Of a stretch of 64,000 nt of DNA, positions 26,414 through 36,818 are shown piece after piece (within the stretch, counting starts at the first letter, position 1; every line of letters starts with the position of its first letter). The position numbers were made by a program, and so were the translations under genes. The notes under the pieces were generated by a model. It had not been told where the DNA came from and did no database searches. It worked only from the letters and a program-made list of their open reading frames with translations. The stretch comes from an uncultured Alistipes sp. (GTDB lineage: Bacteria > Bacteroidota > Bacteroidia > Bacteroidales > Rikenellaceae): the NCBI GenBank assembly GCA_944321965.1, contig CALUNH010000001.1, positions 28,572 to 92,571 of the forward strand, given 5' to 3'.

Positions 26414-27939
26414 TATTCCCACTCGATCGTGGCGGGCGGTTTCGACGAGATGTCGTAAACTACGCGATTGACCCCCTTCACCTTGTTGATGATGTCGTTC
26501 GACACGTTCGCCAGGAATTCGTAGGGAAGGTGCACCCAGTCGGCCGTCATGCCGTCCGTCGAGGTCACCGCTCGCAGCGCAACACACCGCTCGTAGGTCC
26601 GTTCGTCACCCATCACCCCGACGCTCTGCACCGGAAGCAGAATCGCCCCCGCCTGCCAAACCTGGTCGTACAGCCCGGCGGCACGCAGCGAGTCGATATA
26701 GATTTTGTCGACGTTCTGGAGGATTTCGACCTTCTCCGGCGTGATGTCACCCAGAATGCGGATTGCAAGACCCGGTCCCGGGAAGGGATGGCGCCCGATC
26801 AGTTGCTCGGAGATCCCCAGCGAACGACCTACACGCCGCACCTCATCCTTGAACAACAGCCGCAGCGGCTCAACGATCCGCAGGTTCATCTTCTCCGGCA
26901 GTCCACCCACGTTGTGGTGCGACTTGATCGTCGCCGAAGGCCCGTTCACCGAGCACGACTCGATCACGTCGGGATAGATCGTTCCCTGCGCCAGCCACCG
27001 CACATCCTTGATCTGCATCGCCTCCTCGTTGAAGACCTCCACGAAGTCGCGGCCGATGATCTTGCGTTTCTTCTCGGGATCCGTGACACCCGCCAGGTCG
27101 CCCAGGAACTTCGATCCGGCCTTTACGCCCTTGACATTGAGGCCCATATCCTTATAGGAAGCCAGCACCTCCTCGAACTCGTTCTTGCGCAGCAGGCCCG
27201 AATCCACGAAGATGCAGTAGAGGTTCTGCCCGATGGCCCGGTGCAGCAGCACCGCCGCCACCGACGAATCCACACCGCCCGAAAGACCCAGCACCACCTT
27301 GTCGCTGCCCAGTTTCTCGCGCAGCTCGCGCACCGTCGACTCCACAAAACTCTCCGAGGTCCACGACTGCCGACAGCCGCAGATCCCCACGACGAAGTTC
27401 TTCAGCAACTGCGTGCCGTCGGTCGAGTGGTAGACTTCGGGGTGGAACTGGATGCCCCACGTCTGCTCGCCCTCGACATGGAAGGCCGCCACACGCACGT
27501 CCTCCGTGCTGGCGACGATCCGATAGCTATCGGGTACGCGCGTGATCGTATCACCGTGCGACATCCACACCTGCGTCGGCGAGGGAAGGCCCGCCATCAG
27601 GGCATCCGCCGGATCGCCCACCGTCAGCATGGCGCGTCCGTACTCACGGCTCGGGGCCGGCTGCACCTCGCCGCCGAAAGCCGAGGCCAGGAACTGCGCG
27701 CCGTAGCAGACGCCCAGCAGCGGAAGACGGCCCTTGATGGCCGAAAGGTCGGGATTCGGGGCCTGGGCGTCCCGCACCGAATAGGGGCTGCCCGAGAGAA
27801 TCACACCCCGCACCGACTCGTCCAAAGCCGGGATCTTGTTGAAGGGGTGGATCTCGCAATAGACGTTCAACTCGCGCACGCGACGCGCTATGAGTTGCGT
27901 GTACTGCGACCCGAAGTCGAGAATCAGTATCTTTTCCAT
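26413..27939 (-). CDS. guaA: GMP synthase (glutamine-hydrolysing)
   Basis: GuaA converts XMP to GMP using ATP and the ammonia of glutamine, the last step of guanine nucleotide synthesis. The 508-residue protein has a class I glutaminase domain (1-190, nucleophile Cys78 in [10 protein letters not shown], then QFHPEVYH). An ATP pyrophosphatase domain follows (PP-loop [10 protein letters not shown] around 225), with the C-terminal dimerisation domain ending in the conserved PPATIEWE. It starts at an ATG 37 bases after the guaB stop, so the two form a guaB-guaA operon. The downstream end merges with an intergenic repeat. Confidence 0.98.
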   Translation of the reverse strand: MEKILILDFGSQYTQLIARRVRELNVYCEIHPFNKIPALDESVRGVILSGSPYSVRDAQAPNPDLSAIKGRLPLLGVCYGAQFLASAFGGEVQPAPSREYGRAMLTVGDPADALMAGLPSPTQVWMSHGDTITRVPDSYRIVASTEDVRVAAFHVEGEQTWGIQFHPEVYHSTDGTQLLKNFVVGICGCRQSWTSESFVESTVRELREKLGSDKVVLGLSGGVDSSVAAVLLHRAIGQNLYCIFVDSGLLRKNEFEEVLASYKDMGLNVKGVKAGSKFLGDLAGVTDPEKKRKIIGRDFVEVFNEEAMQIKDVRWLAQGTIYPDVIESCSVNGPSATIKSHHNVGGLPEKMNLRIVEPLRLLFKDEVRRVGRSLGISEQLIGRHPFPGPGLAIRILGDITPEKVEILQNVDKIYIDSLRAAGLYDQVWQAGAILLPVQSVGVMGDERTYERCVALRAVTSTDGMTADWVHLPYEFLANVSNDIINKVKGVNRVVYDISSKPPATIEWE

Positions 27940-27976
27940 CGGTTCTAAATTATTCGTTCCGGATCCGGAGGGATTT

Positions 27977-29455
27977 TTAGTGCTCGCTCGAATAGTTCGG
28001 GGCCTCGCTCGTAATCGTCACGTCGTGCGGGTGGCTCTCGTGCATTCCCGAAGCCGTGATCCGGATGAACTGAGCCGTCTGCAGCGCCGGGATGTCCTTC
28101 GCTCCGCAGTAGCCCATGCCCGAACGCAGTCCGCCGATCAACTGGTAGACCGTCTCGCTCAGCGAACCCTTGAACGGCACGCGGGCGACAATACCTTCCG
28201 GAACGAGCTTGTTGATATTCCCCTCACACCCCTTCTGGAAGTAGCGGTCGGCCGAACCCGCCTTCATGGCGTCGATCGAACCCATGCCGCGGTAGGCCTT
28301 GAACTTGCGGCCGTTGTAGATGATCGTCTCGCCCGGAGCCTCCTCCGTCCCGGCGAACATCGAACCGATCATCACGCAGTCGCCGCCCGCAGCCAGCGCC
28401 TTGACAATGTCGCCCGAGTAGCGCAGACCGCCGTCGGCAATCACCGGAACACCCGATCCCTTGGCGGCCGAAGCGGCGGCGTAGATCGCCGACAGCTGCG
28501 GAACACCCACGCCCGCGATGATGCGCGTCGTACAGATCGAACCCGGGCCGATGCCCACCTTGATGCCGTCGGCTCCCGCCTCGATCAGGAACTTCGCAGC
28601 CTCGGCCGTGGCGATGTTGCCCACCACGACGTCCAGCGCCGGATATTTCGCCTTGATCTCCCGGAGCGTCCGCACGATATTGCGCGAATGCCCGTGCGCG
28701 GAGTCCAGCACCACGGCGTCCACGTCCTCGGCAACAAGCGCCGCCACACGATCCATGGCATCGTTCGTAATACCCACACCCGCTGCCACGCGAAGACGGC
28801 CCTTGGCATCCTTGCACGCATTCGGATGATCCTGCACCTTCGTAATATCCTTATAGGTGATCAGACCCACGAGGTGCCCCTCGCCGTCCACAACCGGGAG
28901 CTTCTCGATCTTGTTGTTCAGAAGAACCTCCGAAGCGTGGGCCAGATCGGTGCGGTGCGTCGTGATGAGGCGGTCACCCGGGGTCATCACCTCCGATATC
29001 CGGCGATCCATGTCCCGCTGGAAACGCAAATCCCGGTTCGTGACAATGCCGATCAGCTTGCGATCAGCGTCAACAACCGGGATTCCTCCAATCTTGTTCT
29101 CCTTCATCAGATTCAGCGCGTCTCCTACGGTATTCTCCTTCGAGATGGTAACCGGATCGTAGATCATGCCGTTCTCCGCACGCTTCACACGGCGGACCTG
29201 GGCCGCCTGCTCCGAAATCGTCATGTTCTTGTGAATCACACCGATACCTCCCTCACGCGCCAGCGCTATGGCCAACGGAGCCTCCGTCACGGTATCCATC
29301 GCGGCAGATACGACCGGGATGTTGAGACTGATATTTCGCGAAAAACGGGTCCGGATATCGACCTCTCGCGGCAACACTTCCGAATAGGCGGGTACGAGCA
29401 GCACATCGTCGAACGTAAGTCCTTCGGGCTGAACCCTCTCATTGATAAAAGACAT
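27977..29455 (-). CDS. guaB: IMP dehydrogenase
   Basis: GuaB oxidises IMP to XMP with NAD, the committed step to GMP. The 492-residue protein begins [20 protein letters not shown], the usual bacterial N-terminus. It has a CBS-domain pair (about 95-205) inserted in the TIM barrel, the catalytic loop [10 protein letters not shown] with Cys308, and the flap region with the conserved Arg/Tyr. The ATG at 29455 was chosen because the upstream extension contains the promoter. It is first in the operon with guaA and is transcribed divergently from the TlpA-like gene. Confidence 0.98.
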   Translation of the reverse strand: MSFINERVQPEGLTFDDVLLVPAYSEVLPREVDIRTRFSRNISLNIPVVSAAMDTVTEAPLAIALAREGGIGVIHKNMTISEQAAQVRRVKRAENGMIYDPVTISKENTVGDALNLMKENKIGGIPVVDADRKLIGIVTNRDLRFQRDMDRRISEVMTPGDRLITTHRTDLAHASEVLLNNKIEKLPVVDGEGHLVGLITYKDITKVQDHPNACKDAKGRLRVAAGVGITNDAMDRVAALVAEDVDAVVLDSAHGHSRNIVRTLREIKAKYPALDVVVGNIATAEAAKFLIEAGADGIKVGIGPGSICTTRIIAGVGVPQLSAIYAAASAAKGSGVPVIADGGLRYSGDIVKALAAGGDCVMIGSMFAGTEEAPGETIIYNGRKFKAYRGMGSIDAMKAGSADRYFQKGCEGNINKLVPEGIVARVPFKGSLSETVYQLIGGLRSGMGYCGAKDIPALQTAQFIRITASGMHESHPHDVTITSEAPNYSSEH

Positions 29456-29480
29456 AATGAACGTGGATTTTTGTTGCTCG

Positions 29481-29488
29481 CAAAAGTA
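29481..29488 (-). promoter_or_regulatory. -7 promoter box of guaBA
   Basis: The minus strand reads TACTTTTG, 25 bases before the guaB ATG. There is no clear TTTG 19 bases upstream. Confidence 0.55.
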
Positions 29489-29589
29489 ATCATTTTTTTC
29501 GAAACGGCCTAATTTCAACGCCCTGTCGGCAACTTTTTTATCAACAATCTGTCAAACATTCCGAACCCGGCAACTTTTTCCCGTTTTCC

Positions 29590-29619
29590 CTTGTCCGGCC
29601 GACTTTTTTCTTAAATTTG
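29590..29619 (+). promoter_or_regulatory. Promoter of the TlpA-like gene
   Basis: TTG, an 18-base spacer and TAAATTTG lie 36 bases before the ATG, close to the Bacteroidetes consensus. Confidence 0.6.
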
Positions 29620-29654
29620 CTCCGGAATACGAAACCGCCAAATCCGACCGGGAC

Positions 29655-31169
29655 ATGAAACGCATGCTTCTTGCCGCCCTCGCCGCCCTCGCCACGGCCT
29701 GCGGCCCCCGCCACACGATCGTGGCCACCTTCACGGGCTTCGCCAACGACACCGTCGTCATGCAGGCGCGACCCCTCTCCCAATATGCCTCCGCCACACC
29801 CCGCCCCGACATCCGCACCGACACCCTGCGGCTCGATGACGCGGGCCGCATCGCCGTCGACCTCGACGTCACCGAACCGCTGGTCTGCCACCTCATGCCC
29901 ATGGAGTACTCCGAGGCCGGCATTCCGCTTGCCGGAGGCTCCTTCACCTTTATCGCAGAACCCGGCCAGCGCCTCGCGTTCGAATTCATCGCCCGGGACA
30001 ACTGGCTCGAAGTCAATGCCGCCGACGGGTCGGCGATCAACGGCGACCTGGCGCAGTATGCCAATGCGTGGAACCCCGTGGGGGCCGGAATGGGACGCAT
30101 GCAGGCCGCCATGATCCAACTGCGGGGGAAACCCGCCAGCGACAGCCTCCAACAGGCCTACCGCGCCAGCGTCAAGCGCGCCCAGGAGGCCAACGAAACC
30201 TATATCGCCGCACACCTCGACCGCCCGTCCTCGATCTTTGTCCTGAACCAATCCGGCAGCGCCACCGTCGAACGTTATTTCGACAGTCTCCGCCCCGATG
30301 CCCGCAACTCGATTTTCCGCCCCCTGGCCGACCAGATCGAGCTCCAACTGGAAGGCATGCGCGTACGCCGTGAGGCCGCCGAGCGTCTCAAACCCGGCGT
30401 CGAAGCCCCCAACTTCACCCTCCCCGACACCGAAGGCCGCCCGGTCTCGCTCTCGTCGCTGCGCGGGAAGTGGGTCGTGCTCGACTTCTGGGGCTCGTGG
30501 TGCATCTGGTGCATCAAGGGATTTCCCGAGTTGAAGCGATGCCATGAGAAATACAGAGGCCGACTCGAAATCGTGGGCATCGACTGCTCCGACTCACGCG
30601 AAAAGTGGATCGAGGCGATCGGAAAGCACGAGCTTCCCTGGATCAACCTCCTCGACACGCGCAAGGGGCGCCCGGCCGAGATCATCGACAACGTCTACGG
30701 CATCGGGGCCTACCCCACGAAGATCCTCATCGACCCCAAAGGGCGCATCGTCGACATTTCCGTCGGCGAACGACCCGGGTTCTCCGAAAAACTCGAAGCG
30801 TCGCTCCTTGCCGCCGGCGTCCCCGGACGTCCGGAAAGCTCCGGGGGCAAAGTCTCCGGAACGGCCGTCGCCGCAACCGCCCGGTTCCACGTCGATTCCG
30901 TCGTACAACTGCGCGGACGCGTGGTGATGGCCCACGAGGTGCGCTCGTTCATCCCCGAGGGCGACACCGTCGAGTACTGGATCATCGACCGCAGCGGCGC
31001 ACTCGAACGCGAATACGACCGCGCAACCGGCGGACAGAAAAACGGCACGCCGGCCCGGGCCGAGCTGAAAGCCCGCTACAAGGGGGCCACCGACGAGGGT
31101 TTTGCCGCCGGATACGAGGGCGTCTTCGAGGTCGTGGAGCTCGTCTCCGTCGAGAAGGCCGAAGAGTAG
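29655..31169 (+). CDS. TlpA-like thioredoxin-fold lipoprotein with an extra C-terminal domain
   Basis: The 504-residue protein is a predicted lipoprotein (ALATAC, Cys16) facing the periplasm. Residues 20-130 form a DUF4369-like beta domain and 140-240 are helical. Residues 248-390 are an AhpC/TSA-thioredoxin domain with the redox pair in FWGSWCIWCIK (Cys283, Cys286) and the cis-proline of AYPTKILID. Such proteins act as periplasmic thiol-disulfide reductases. After residue 395 there are about 110 further residues rich in beta strands (RFHVDSVVQLRGRVV, DTVEYWIIDRSG), which ordinary family members lack. It stands alone, diverging from guaB. Its redox partner is unknown. Confidence 0.85.
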   Translation: MKRMLLAALAALATACGPRHTIVATFTGFANDTVVMQARPLSQYASATPRPDIRTDTLRLDDAGRIAVDLDVTEPLVCHLMPMEYSEAGIPLAGGSFTFIAEPGQRLAFEFIARDNWLEVNAADGSAINGDLAQYANAWNPVGAGMGRMQAAMIQLRGKPASDSLQQAYRASVKRAQEANETYIAAHLDRPSSIFVLNQSGSATVERYFDSLRPDARNSIFRPLADQIELQLEGMRVRREAAERLKPGVEAPNFTLPDTEGRPVSLSSLRGKWVVLDFWGSWCIWCIKGFPELKRCHEKYRGRLEIVGIDCSDSREKWIEAIGKHELPWINLLDTRKGRPAEIIDNVYGIGAYPTKILIDPKGRIVDISVGERPGFSEKLEASLLAAGVPGRPESSGGKVSGTAVAATARFHVDSVVQLRGRVVMAHEVRSFIPEGDTVEYWIIDRSGALEREYDRATGGQKNGTPARAELKARYKGATDEGFAAGYEGVFEVVELVSVEKAEE

Positions 31170-31225
31170 GGAGTTCGAGAGCCTTCGCAAGCAAAAATTT
31201 CGCAGGCAAACACTTCTTCGCAGCC

Positions 31226-31264
31226 AAAAAAGAGGCGGGCGCTGTCGATGGACAACGCCCGCCT
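31226..31264 (-). terminator. Terminator of the trmH-like/panB operon
   Basis: A 9-bp GC stem (AGGCGGGCG with CGCCCGCCT) is followed by six T on the minus strand, 27 bases after the panB stop. It also lies after the plus-strand TlpA-like gene. Confidence 0.8.
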
Positions 31265-31290
31265 TTGCCTGGCCGCTCCCCGCAGCGGGA

Positions 31291-32106
31291 TCAGTACTGC
31301 TCCTTCTCGTTGGGGAAGTCGCACGACTTGACATCGGCAACGTACTGCCCCACGGCCTCGGTCATCACCGTGTGCAGGTCGGCATAGCGGCGCAGGAAAC
31401 GCGGCGAGAAACCCTTGTTGATCCCCAGCATGTCGTGGATCACCAGCACCTGGCCGTCGCAGCCCGGGCCCGCCCCGATGCCGATCGTCGGCGTCGGGAT
31501 CTCCGACGTCACCCGCGTGGCCAGCGCCGCCGGGATCTTCTCCAGCACAATGCCGAAGCACCCCGCCTCGCTCAGCAGATGCGCGTCGCGGACCAGCTTC
31601 TCGGCCTCGGCCTCCTCCTTCGCACGCACGGCGTAGGTCCCGAACTTGTGGATCGACTGCGGCGTCAGACCCAGGTGCCCCATCACCGGGATTCCGGCCG
31701 AAAGGATGCGCTGAACCGATTCGAGGATCTCCTCCCCGCCCTCGATCTTCACCGCGTCGGCCTCGGTCTCCTTCATGATCCGGATCGCCGAATCAAGGGC
31801 CACCTTCGAGTTGCCCTGGTAGGTCCCGAACGGAAGGTCCACAACAACCAGCGCACGCTCCACGGCCCGAACCACCGAACGCGCATGGTAGATCATCATA
31901 TCGAGCGTGATGGGAAGCGTCGTCTCGTATCCGGCCATCACGTTGGCCGCCGAATCCCCCACCAGAATCACGTCGACACCCGCGGCATCGACGATCTTCG
32001 CCATCGAATAATCATAAGAGGTCAGCATGGCGATCTTCTCGCCCCGCTGCTTCATCTCCGTAAGGCGGTAGGTCGTAACCGCCCGAACTGTACTCTCTAC
32101 GGACAT
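31291..32106 (-). CDS. panB: 3-methyl-2-oxobutanoate hydroxymethyltransferase
   Basis: PanB adds a hydroxymethyl group from methylene-THF to ketoisovalerate, the first step toward pantothenate and coenzyme A. The 271-residue TIM-barrel protein has the standard motifs [29 protein letters not shown] (Mg ligand Asp), [21 protein letters not shown] and the catalytic-glutamate segment IVLEKIPA. The length is normal. It starts five bases after the upstream methyltransferase stop, so they are one operon. panC and panD are not in the window. Confidence 0.97.
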   Translation of the reverse strand: MSVESTVRAVTTYRLTEMKQRGEKIAMLTSYDYSMAKIVDAAGVDVILVGDSAANVMAGYETTLPITLDMMIYHARSVVRAVERALVVVDLPFGTYQGNSKVALDSAIRIMKETEADAVKIEGGEEILESVQRILSAGIPVMGHLGLTPQSIHKFGTYAVRAKEEAEAEKLVRDAHLLSEAGCFGIVLEKIPAALATRVTSEIPTPTIGIGAGPGCDGQVLVIHDMLGINKGFSPRFLRRYADLHTVMTEAVGQYVADVKSCDFPNEKEQY

Positions 32107-32111
32107 TTTTC

Positions 32112-32678
32112 TCAGATTTTAAGTTTTTCAGCGCGGCAAAGATAACGCTTTGAATAGATTTGGCAAAAAAAACTCCACAGAACAACGCCGCCCGAAACCG
32201 ACACGTTGAGCGAATGCTTCGTCCCCGCCTGCGGAATCTCCAGCGCCCCGTCGCACAGATCAACCGCCGACTGACCCACACCGTCCACCTCGTTGCCGAA
32301 AACCAGCGCATACTTCACTCCCGGCTGCGGCGTGAAGTCGTCGAGCATCGCGGCCCCCTCGACCTGCTCCACGGCCAGCACCCGATAACCCGAGGCCCGA
32401 AGCTCGCCAAGACACGCCTCGGTCGTCGCATAGTAACACCACGGAACCGTCTGGTCCGCACCCAGCGCCGTCTTGTGGATCTCACGCGACGGTGGCGTCG
32501 CCGTAATCCCGCACAGCACGATCCGCTCCACCGCAAAGGCATCCCCCGTGCGGAAAAACGAACCCACGTTCTGCGCCGAACGCACGTTGTCCAGCACTAC
32601 CGTCACCGGCATCTTCTCCTGCACGGCAAACTCCTCCGCCGTCGGACGCCCCAACTCCTCGTTCGTGATTTTTCGCAT
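32112..32678 (-). CDS. SpoU/TrmH-family RNA 2'-O-methyltransferase
   Basis: The 188-residue protein is a SPOUT methyltransferase that uses SAM to methylate a ribose in tRNA or rRNA. Motif 1 is [21 protein letters not shown], quoted in part as [15 protein letters not shown]. Motif 2 is [12 protein letters not shown] and motif 3 is [14 protein letters not shown]; together these form the knotted cofactor site. There is no long N-terminal RNA-binding extension, so the exact substrate (for example tRNA Gm18 or Cm34) cannot be told. It is the first gene of an operon with panB and diverges from an outer-membrane protein gene. Confidence 0.9.
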   Translation of the reverse strand: MRKITNEELGRPTAEEFAVQEKMPVTVVLDNVRSAQNVGSFFRTGDAFAVERIVLCGITATPPSREIHKTALGADQTVPWCYYATTEACLGELRASGYRVLAVEQVEGAAMLDDFTPQPGVKYALVFGNEVDGVGQSAVDLCDGALEIPQAGTKHSLNVSVSGGVVLWSFFCQIYSKRYLCRAEKLKI

Positions 32679-32706
32679 ATTCCGTCGCTGTGAGTGATTT
32701 ATGCGG

Positions 32707-32714
32707 CAAAAGTA
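32707..32714 (-). promoter_or_regulatory. -7 promoter box of the methyltransferase-panB operon
   Basis: The minus strand reads TACTTTTG, 28 bases before the ATG. Confidence 0.55.
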
Positions 32715-32736
32715 ATCAAATAAAAAATATTTTGCC

Positions 32737-32744
32737 TATTTTTG
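32737..32744 (+). promoter_or_regulatory. -7 promoter box of the outer membrane protein gene
   Basis: TATTTTTG lies 21 bases before the ATG at 32766, back to back with the divergent promoter. Confidence 0.5.
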
Positions 32745-32765
32745 AGGCCTCAATTCAGAAGATTT

Positions 32766-33896
32766 ATGTCTCGCAGAAAAGTGCTCGCCCTGGCCCTCGC
32801 CCTTATGATCTCGGGGGGGGGTCTGCACGCCCAGAAAATCCTCGTCGGGGCCGATTTCGAAACCCGCTTCGACAACCGAGAATACGCAAACAACGAACTC
32901 AACGAACCCCAAACGCTCTTCAGCGCACGACTCACTCCGCGAATCGGCATCGAATGGCAGGAGAAAAACCAACTCGTCCTGGGTGCCGAAATGCTCCAGA
33001 ACTTCGGACAGTACAACCCCCAGGGAGACCCCTTCCTGAGCGACGTCAAGCCCTTGATGTACTACCGGTTCAAGACCCCAAACGTCCAGGCAAACGCCGG
33101 GATCTTCAACCGCAAGGAGCTCATGGGAGACTACTCCGCAGCCTTCTTCAGCGACTCCACGCGATTCTACCACAACCGACTGTCGGGATTCCTCGGGCGC
33201 TACGTATCCACCGAACGACACAAAACCTACATCGAACTGGCACTCGACTGGGAAGGCATGTACTCCGAAGCCTCCCGCGAAATGTTCCGCATCCTCTCCG
33301 CAGGACGCTACTCCACCCAACCCGGATTCTACGTCGGATACGCCTTCTCGATGTTCCACTTCGCCGGCTCGATGCTCAACAAAAACGTCACGGACAACCT
33401 CCTCGTAAATCCATACGTCGGCTGGGAGTTCAACGCCTTCTTCGATTTCGACATCCGCGGCGGCATCCTCTTCGCCCCGCAGCGCGGCCGGAGCGTCGAC
33501 CAAACCTGGCGAAAACCATACGGAGGACAACTCGACGTCGCGATCTCACGATGGGGCGTCAAAATCCAGAACAACCTCTACCTCGGCAAAAACCTCCAGC
33601 CCCTGCGAAACTACATCGCCAACCCCGCAACCGGAATCTCCTACGGAGAGGACGGACTCTATGCCGGAGAGCCGTTCTATGCCACCCCAAAGCACATCTA
33701 CAACCGCACCTGGGCAGGCTACGACCGCCGCTTCTTCCACGATACGCTGCACGTCGAGGCCGGTATGGTCTTCCACTACGACGGAACCGGACTCGGAACA
33801 CAGCAGGTCGTACAACTCTCGGTCGATATCCAGCGGCTCTTCGATATCGGGCCCAAACGACCCGCTCACCGACACGGACACCGACCCTTGCATTGA
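32766..33896 (+). CDS. Predicted outer membrane beta-barrel protein, G9 tract in signal peptide
   Basis: The 376-residue product has a signal peptide (MSRRKVLALALALMISGGG, cleaved near HAQ-K). Many amphipathic strands follow (ADFETRFDNREY, LTPRIGIEWQ, KPLMYYRFKTP, KTYIELALDWEG), as in a porin-like barrel of 14-16 strands. No named family was recognised and the function is unknown. The ATG at 32766 was preferred over an in-frame TTG at 32742 that overlaps the promoter box. Nine G in a row at 32813-32821 encode residues 17-19 of the signal peptide, so a one-base slip would abolish the protein. The last residues (RPAHRHGHRPLH) are unusually basic for a barrel end. It is followed 51 bases later by glnS. 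Confidence 0.7.
   Translation: MSRRKVLALALALMISGGGLHAQKILVGADFETRFDNREYANNELNEPQTLFSARLTPRIGIEWQEKNQLVLGAEMLQNFGQYNPQGDPFLSDVKPLMYYRFKTPNVQANAGIFNRKELMGDYSAAFFSDSTRFYHNRLSGFLGRYVSTERHKTYIELALDWEGMYSEASREMFRILSAGRYSTQPGFYVGYAFSMFHFAGSMLNKNVTDNLLVNPYVGWEFNAFFDFDIRGGILFAPQRGRSVDQTWRKPYGGQLDVAISRWGVKIQNNLYLGKNLQPLRNYIANPATGISYGEDGLYAGEPFYATPKHIYNRTWAGYDRRFFHDTLHVEAGMVFHYDGTGLGTQQVVQLSVDIQRLFDIGPKRPAHRHGHRPLH
32813..32821. repeat. Nine-base G tract in a signal-peptide coding region
   Basis: Nine G encode part of Gly17-Gly19 in the signal peptide of the outer membrane protein. Position and length resemble phase-variable tracts of other bacteria. Confidence 0.85.
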
Positions 33897-33947
33897 TTCC
33901 ATACATATTTCATACATACCTGCACGTAAAGCAAACTCACGAAAAAT

Positions 33948-35624
33948 ATGGCAAGCGAAACCAACGAAACCCGGGAGAAGTCGCTGAACTTCCTCGAAGA
34001 GATCATCGAAGAGTCCATCGCCAAGGGCGAAACCCGCGTACAGACCCGATTCCCGCCCGAACCAAACGGATACCTCCACATCGGACACGCCAAGAGCATC
34101 TGCATCAACTTCGGCCTGGCCAAGAAGTACGGCGGAAAATGCAACCTCCGCTTCGACGACACGAACCCCGTCAAGGAGGACGTCGAGTACGTCGATTCGA
34201 TCAAGCGAGACATCCACTGGCTCGGGTTCGACTGGGCCCTGGAGCGCTATGCGTCGGACTACTTCGACCAACTCTACGAATGGGCCATCGTCCTGATCAA
34301 GAAGGGACTCGCATACGTCGACGACCAGACCCAGGAGCAGATCCGCGAAAACCGAGGTACGGTCTCCGTACCGGGAACCCCCTCGCCGTGGCGCAACCGG
34401 TCCGTCGAGGAGAACCTCGACCTCTTCCAGCGCATGAAGGACGGCGAATTCCCCGACGGTGCGAAGGTCCTCCGCGCGAAGATCGACATGGCTCACCCCA
34501 ACATGCTCTTCCGCGACCCGATCATGTACCGCATCATCCACGCCGAACACCACCGCACGGGCAACAAGTGGTGCATCTACCCGATGTACGACTACGCCCA
34601 CGGCCAGAGCGATTCGATCGAAAAGATCACCCACTCGATCTGCACCCTCGAATTCGACGTGCACCGTCCGCTCTACGACTGGTTCATCCAGGCGCTGGAG
34701 ATCTACCCCTCACACCAGTACGAGTTCGCACGGCTCAACCTCACCTATACGATGATGTCGAAGCGCAAGTTGCTGAAACTCGTCCAGGAGGGTGCCGTCA
34801 TGGGCTGGGACGACCCCCGGATGCCAACGATCTGCGCCCTCCGCCGCAAGGGTTACACCCCGGCCTCGGTGCGCAACTTCGCCGAGATGGTCGGCGTCGC
34901 CAAACGCGACAACGTCATCGACCTCGCCAAACTCGAATACTGCGTCCGCGAGGATCTGAACAAGGTCGCCGAACGCCGCATGGCCGTGCTCAACCCCCTG
35001 AAGGTAACGATCACGAACTACCCCGAGGGCAAAACCGAGCTGTTCACGGCCGTGAACAACCCCGAAAACGAGGCGGCCGGAACGCGGCAGGTGCCCTTCT
35101 CGCGCGTAATCTACATCGAGCGCGACGACTTCATGGAGAACCCGCCCAAGAAGTTCTTCCGCCTGCAGCCCGGCGGCGAAGTGCGCCTGCGCTACTCCTA
35201 TCTGATCAAGTGCGAGGAGGTCGTCAAGGATGCCGAGGGAAACATCGTCGAGCTGTTGTGCTCCTACGACCCCATGTCCGGAAACGGCTCGTCGAGCGAC
35301 GGCCGCCGCGTGAAGGGCGTCATCCACTGGGTATCGGCCCAGGATGCCGTCGAGGCCGAAATCCGTCTCTTCAACCCGCTCTTCACCAAGGAGAACCCCG
35401 ATGACGTCGAGGAGGGCCAGACCTGGGAGGACAACCTCAACCCCGAGTCGATGGTCAAGATCAAGGGGTATCTCGAACCCTCGCTGCGCGAGATTCCCGT
35501 CGGGCAGGCCGTGCAGTTCGAGCGCGTGGGCTACTTCTGCCCCGATACGGACTCGACACCCGAGCATCCGGTCTTCAACCGCACCGTGACCCTCAAGGAC
35601 TCCTGGGCCAAGATCAACAAGTAG
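33948..35624 (+). CDS. glnS: Glutaminyl-tRNA synthetase
   Basis: GlnRS charges tRNA-Gln directly with glutamine in the cytoplasm. The 558-residue class I synthetase has [17 protein letters not shown] (HIGH motif His44-His47), the GlnRS-type [21 protein letters not shown], quoted in part as NLRFDDTNP, and a KMSKS-like loop in [12 protein letters not shown]. The two C-terminal beta-barrel anticodon-binding domains follow, with a typical end. The length is normal. It begins 51 bases after the outer membrane protein gene and may be read from that promoter. A strong terminator follows. Confidence 0.97.
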   Translation: MASETNETREKSLNFLEEIIEESIAKGETRVQTRFPPEPNGYLHIGHAKSICINFGLAKKYGGKCNLRFDDTNPVKEDVEYVDSIKRDIHWLGFDWALERYASDYFDQLYEWAIVLIKKGLAYVDDQTQEQIRENRGTVSVPGTPSPWRNRSVEENLDLFQRMKDGEFPDGAKVLRAKIDMAHPNMLFRDPIMYRIIHAEHHRTGNKWCIYPMYDYAHGQSDSIEKITHSICTLEFDVHRPLYDWFIQALEIYPSHQYEFARLNLTYTMMSKRKLLKLVQEGAVMGWDDPRMPTICALRRKGYTPASVRNFAEMVGVAKRDNVIDLAKLEYCVREDLNKVAERRMAVLNPLKVTITNYPEGKTELFTAVNNPENEAAGTRQVPFSRVIYIERDDFMENPPKKFFRLQPGGEVRLRYSYLIKCEEVVKDAEGNIVELLCSYDPMSGNGSSSDGRRVKGVIHWVSAQDAVEAEIRLFNPLFTKENPDDVEEGQTWEDNLNPESMVKIKGYLEPSLREIPVGQAVQFERVGYFCPDTDSTPEHPVFNRTVTLKDSWAKINK

Positions 35625-35651
35625 GCGCCAACAACCCGCCGACAACAGAAA

Positions 35652-35685
35652 AGGTCCCCGGCTGCCATAGCCGGGGACCTTTTTA
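35652..35685 (+). terminator. Terminator of glnS
   Basis: A perfect 12-bp stem (AGGTCCCCGGCT and its complement) with a 5-base loop is followed by T5. The minus strand also has a T run, so it may also end the convergent glycosyltransferase operon. Confidence 0.9.
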
Positions 35686-35807
35686 TATCAAGCCGGCCCG
35701 ATCAACCTTATCCGCACCTCACAGGATCGATCCGCACAGGACACGAATGCGATCTCCTCCGCCTCTCCAAAAGGGTACCGGACGGTCGGCCGTCAACGGT
35801 CCCCCTT

Positions 35808-36818
35808 CTACATCAGCCGCCCGAAGGTCCGACCGCCCAGAAAATAACGCAGCAGGATCGAGCCGCGATAGACATGTCCGGCCCCGGCCTTGCGCGAAGA
35901 CCGGATTGCCCGCCGTTTCTCCGCCAGCAACGGATGCCACTTGAGAAAGTCTCGCCAGGCCCGGAACACCGCCCGGAAGTTGTCCGCACGCCCCTGCACC
36001 AGGTACGACAGCGCCGCCAGCACGTCCAGCGCCGGGCGCAGAACCGAAACCAGCAGCCGCTGTCCCGACGAGGAGCATTTATACAACATCGCCAGATTGT
36101 TGCGGTGATTATAGAAGACCTTCGAGGGCGAATCGGTCTGCAGCGTCCCGCCGCCCAGATGATAGACCCGGCTCGCGGGGACCACCCGCACGCGGTAGCC
36201 CGCCAGCTGCATCCGCCAGCAGAGGTCGATCTCCTCCATGTGCGCGAAAAAGTCGTCGTCGAAGCCCCCCAGCGCCCGGAACACATCCGCCCGGCAGCAG
36301 AACGCCGCACCGCTCACCCAGAAAAGGTCCCGCGCATCGTCGTACTGGCCCCGGTCCTCCTCCACCGTGCGCAGAATCCGGCCCCGGCAGAAGGGGTAGC
36401 CCAGAAAATCGATGTATCCGCCCGCAGCACCGGCGTACTCGAACATCCGGCGATCCTCCGACGAGATCAGTTTCGGCGAAACAACCGCCACGTCCGGATT
36501 CCGCTCCAGCGTATCGAGCAGCGGATCCAGCCATCCCGACGGGGTCTCCACATCGGAGTTCAGCAGGATGTAATAGTCCGCCTCGACCTGCCGCAGCGCA
36601 CGGTTGTAGCCCCCGGCAAAGCCGTAGTTGCGGTCCAGGCGGACGATCCGCACCGTGGGGAACTCCGAACCCAGAACCGACACCGAGTCGTCCGTCGAGC
36701 CGTTGTCGGCCACGACAACCTCCACCCCGGACGGCGCCGCCGCCACTACCGACGGCAAAAAACGACGCAGATGGCCCACGCCGTTCCAGTTCAGTATGAC
36801 GATCTTAGCAACTGACAT
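35808..36818 (-). CDS. GT2-family glycosyltransferase
   Basis: The 336-residue GT-A glycosyltransferase transfers a sugar from a nucleotide donor, probably to a surface glycan or lipid-linked saccharide at the inner membrane. It shows IVILNWNG at the N-terminus, VVADNGSTDDS, the metal-binding NSDVE (Asp89), and the ED-type acceptor motif FAHMEEIDLCWRM with the following YRVRVVPASRVYHLGGGT. These are the features of the rhamnosyltransferase-like branch. The C-terminus is basic and may touch the membrane. The ATG at 36818 was chosen; it overlaps the end of the acyltransferase gene by 14 bases. It is last in a five-gene operon. The substrate is unknown. Confidence 0.88.
   Translation of the reverse strand: MSVAKIVILNWNGVGHLRRFLPSVVAAAPSGVEVVVADNGSTDDSVSVLGSEFPTVRIVRLDRNYGFAGGYNRALRQVEADYYILLNSDVETPSGWLDPLLDTLERNPDVAVVSPKLISSEDRRMFEYAGAAGGYIDFLGYPFCRGRILRTVEEDRGQYDDARDLFWVSGAAFCCRADVFRALGGFDDDFFAHMEEIDLCWRMQLAGYRVRVVPASRVYHLGGGTLQTDSPSKVFYNHRNNLAMLYKCSSSGQRLLVSVLRPALDVLAALSYLVQGRADNFRAVFRAWRDFLKWHPLLAEKRRAIRSSRKAGAGHVYRGSILLRYFLGGRTFGRLM

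Noticed and set aside
29456-29518. 21-codon upstream extension of guaB
   Set aside because: It contains the promoter box, and family members start at MSFINERV.
32690-35404. Plus-strand frame of about 900 codons spanning the outer membrane protein and glnS
   Set aside because: It is the wrong frame of two real genes and is dominated by Arg and Pro.
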